DNA of 7,908 nucleotides from Acidobacteriota bacterium (GTDB taxonomy: Bacteria; Acidobacteriota; Polarisedimenticolia; Gp22-AA2), in assembly GCA_027297005.1 (NCBI GenBank), contig JAPUIN010000063.1:1-7908 (forward strand), given 5' to 3'. How positions within the stretch are numbered: position 1 is the first letter of the stretch; every line of letters begins with the position of its first letter. The notes below the pieces were generated by a model. The model made no database searches and was not told where the DNA came from. It saw only the letters and a program-made list of their open reading frames with translations. Both the position numbers and the translations under genes were made by a program. Shown here in pieces: positions 6,660 through 7,908 of the stretch.

Positions 6660-7493
6660 TTAATGGAGCGGGCGCTCGAGCGAGCCCCGCGGGTCGAACC
6701 TGCTCCTCAATCCCTCACCCAGAAGATTGGCGCCCAGGACAGCGAGAAAGATCGCCGCTCCCGGGACGATCGTCATATGTGGGCTGTCGAGCAGATTCTC
6801 ACTGCCGGCGCGCAGCATGCTGCCCCAGCTGGCCGTCGGGGGAGGAACCCCCAATCCCAGAAACGACAGCCCCGACTCGGCCATGATGGCGCCGCCCAGA
6901 CCGAGGGCGGCCTGCACCAGGCAGGGCCCGAGGAAGTTGGGGAGGAGGTGGCGGATGAGAAGCCGCGTCCTCCCTCCTCCGATCGAGCGCGCGGCCTCCG
7001 CGAACTGCAGTCTCTTCAGGCGCAGGGTCTGCCCGCGCGCGAGGCGCGCATATCCCACCCACCCGATAAGGCACAGCGCGAGGATCAGGTTCTGCAGCCG
7101 GGGTCCAAGGACCGCAACCAGGGCGATCGCGAGGAGCACGCCGGGAAAGCCGAGGAAGAGATCGACGATCGCCATCACTAGCGCATCGGTCCGGCCACCG
7201 ACGTAGCCGGAGATGAGCCCGACCAGGATGCCGAAAGTTCCGGACAGGAGAACGACAAGGAGCCCGGCGGTGAGAGACACCCGCGTTCCCCAGATCAGCC
7301 GTGCAAGCTGATCCCTTCCCAGTTCGTCCCACCCGAGAGGGTGCCTGGCCGAAGGGCCCTCCAGGCGCCGCGTGAGATCCTGCCGGTCGGGAGGAGCCGG
7401 AGCGAGCCAGGGGGCAGCCGCGGCGACGAACGCCAGAAAGGCAAGGATCGCCACGCCCAGGATGAACGAGCGGGTGGCGCGGGTGGGCCTCAC
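6660..7493 (-). CDS. ABC transporter permease, DppC/OppC family
   Basis: One of two membrane subunits of a peptide/nickel-type importer; 277 residues, near the family's usual length. The N-terminal membrane segment is at about 10-32, followed by the periplasmic HPLGWDELGRD motif (51-61) typical of DppC, then five or so hydrophobic segments at about 75-97, 104-130, 134-152, 190-215 and 240-258. The cytoplasmic EAA loop that docks to the ATPase is at about 164-186 (FAEAARSIGGG...LLPN), followed by the family signature LSFLGLGVPPPTASWG (209-224). GTG at 7493 is taken as the start because it overlaps the TGA of the upstream permease as GTGA, GAGG lies eight bases upstream, and the open frame further upstream is Arg-rich and lies over the partner gene. 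The substrate cannot be told from the permease; peptides, nickel or sugars all occur in the family. No ATPase gene follows it, since the next gene is convergent. Confidence 0.93.
   Translation of the reverse strand: MRPTRATRSFILGVAILAFLAFVAAAAPWLAPAPPDRQDLTRRLEGPSARHPLGWDELGRDQLARLIWGTRVSLTAGLLVVLLSGTFGILVGLISGYVGGRTDALVMAIVDLFLGFPGVLLAIALVAVLGPRLQNLILALCLIGWVGYARLARGQTLRLKRLQFAEAARSIGGGRTRLLIRHLLPNFLGPCLVQAALGLGGAIMAESGLSFLGLGVPPPTASWGSMLRAGSENLLDSPHMTIVPGAAIFLAVLGANLLGEGLRSRFDPRGSLERPLH
6668..6690. other. GC-rich inverted repeat at the convergent gene junction
   Basis: GCGGGC (6668-6673) can pair with GCCCCGC (6684-6690) with one bulged base, around a 10-base loop that contains the palindrome GCTCGAGC. 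It starts 10 bases past the stop of the HD-GYP gene but lies inside the last codons of the permease gene. No T-tract follows on either strand, so it is at best a pausing, Rho-associated or 3'-end-stabilising structure. Confidence 0.3.
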
Positions 7494-7908
7494 GATGCCG
7501 ACCTCGGATCGAGCAGCGCGTGCGTGAGATCGGCGAATAGGTTGACGATGACATAGATTGCGGCGAACAGGAGCACGGTCCCCTGGACGAGTGGATAGTC
7601 GCGATAGGCGATCGCCTGCACGAGAAGTCGCCCGAGGCCCGGCCAAGAGAAAATGGTCTCGGTCAGGATGGCGCCGGTCAGCAGAGATCCCATCTGCAGA
7701 CTGGCCACGGTGACGACGACCGGCAGGGCGTTTCGCAGGGCGTGGCGCACCGCGGCGAGGGTGGGGGAGAGACCGCGCGCCTGCGCCGCGCGCACGTAAA
7801 GGGCGGCGCTTTCCTCGAGGAGCGAGGCGCGGAGCAGCCGCGTCAAGATAGCCCCGATCGATGCTGACAATGTGACGGCGGGCAGGATGAGGGCCCCCGG
7901 CTCGTCCA
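7490..7908 (-). CDS. ABC transporter permease, DppB/OppB family, 5' end cut by the window edge
   Basis: The frame is open to the right edge, so only the C-terminal 138 residues are visible, roughly 40 percent of a usual 310-340 residue protein. Visible features fit DppB closely: LILPAVT at fragment residues 7-12, the EAA loop at about 38-62 (YVRAAQARGLSP...LRNALP), the conserved GAILTETIFSWPGLGRLL at 78-95, AIAYRDYPLVQG at 98-109, a last membrane segment at about 110-130 and the terminal LLDPR. A TTG at 7870 falls inside conserved family sequence and is not the true start. The stop codon overlaps the GTG of the DppC-like gene by GTGA, so the two are translationally coupled and would form a heterodimeric channel. 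The binding protein and ATPases are not visible and may lie upstream, beyond the edge. Confidence 0.93.
   Translation of the reverse strand, partial: DEPGALILPAVTLSASIGAILTRLLRASLLEESAALYVRAAQARGLSPTLAAVRHALRNALPVVVTVASLQMGSLLTGAILTETIFSWPGLGRLLVQAIAYRDYPLVQGTVLLFAAIYVIVNLFADLTHALLDPRSAS

Noticed and set aside
6685..6705. T-loop-like GGGTCGAACC suggesting a tRNA
   Set aside because: No acceptor stem, anticodon arm or D-loop can be placed around it, and it lies within the permease coding sequence.
6663..7206. Plus-strand frames over the DppC-like gene
   Set aside because: The opposite strand encodes an intact permease with EAA loop and family signatures. The plus frames read as compositionally biased sequence.

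Overview
The window looks like ordinary chromosome from a GC-rich bacterium. Coding density is high, Shine-Dalgarno (SD) sites are strong, third codon positions are mostly G or C, and the one clear promoter is of sigma-70 type. The housekeeping proteins (SHMT, Pol I) are bacterial, but nothing visible fixes the phylum. A free-living, metabolically versatile environmental lineage is an inference from the HD-GYP regulator and the peptide/nickel-type ABC permeases.

Layout from left to right. (1) 1-779, minus strand: an alpha/beta-hydrolase that starts at 779 and runs off the left edge. (2) 780-1079: a divergent intergenic region with a candidate promoter for the rightward genes and a long leader rich in hairpins. 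(3) 1080-2348, plus: glyA, serine hydroxymethyltransferase. (4) 2349-2695: a gap with two possible small overlapping ORFs (19 and 66 codons) of unknown function, the second ending just before the polA ribosome binding site. (5) 2696-5407, plus: polA, a full-length DNA polymerase I whose 3'-5' exonuclease domain has lost most of its catalytic residues. (6) 5408-5554: an AT-rich gap with a strong promoter that carries a T9 tract in its spacer. (7) 5555-6658, plus: a response regulator with REC, coiled-coil and HD-GYP parts, a probable cyclic-di-GMP phosphodiesterase. (8) 6660-7908, minus: the end of an ABC transporter operon, with a DppC/OppC-like permease preceded by a DppB/OppB-like permease cut by the right edge. 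These two overlap by 4 bases (GTGA).

How the genes relate: glyA, the small ORFs and polA could be co-transcribed, since they share a strand and no convincing terminator lies between them. The HD-GYP regulator has its own promoter. It meets the permease operon tail to tail with a single base between the two stop codons. The two permeases would form the membrane channel of one importer; its substrate-binding protein and ATPases are not in the window and, if linked, would lie beyond the right edge.

I see no CRISPR array, transposase, tRNA, rRNA, integrase or defence system, and no evidence of a novel multi-gene system. The most interesting items are regulatory or structural: the hairpin framed by perfect direct repeats just upstream of glyA, the T9 promoter spacer, the proofreading-deficient Pol I and the small ORF pair before polA.
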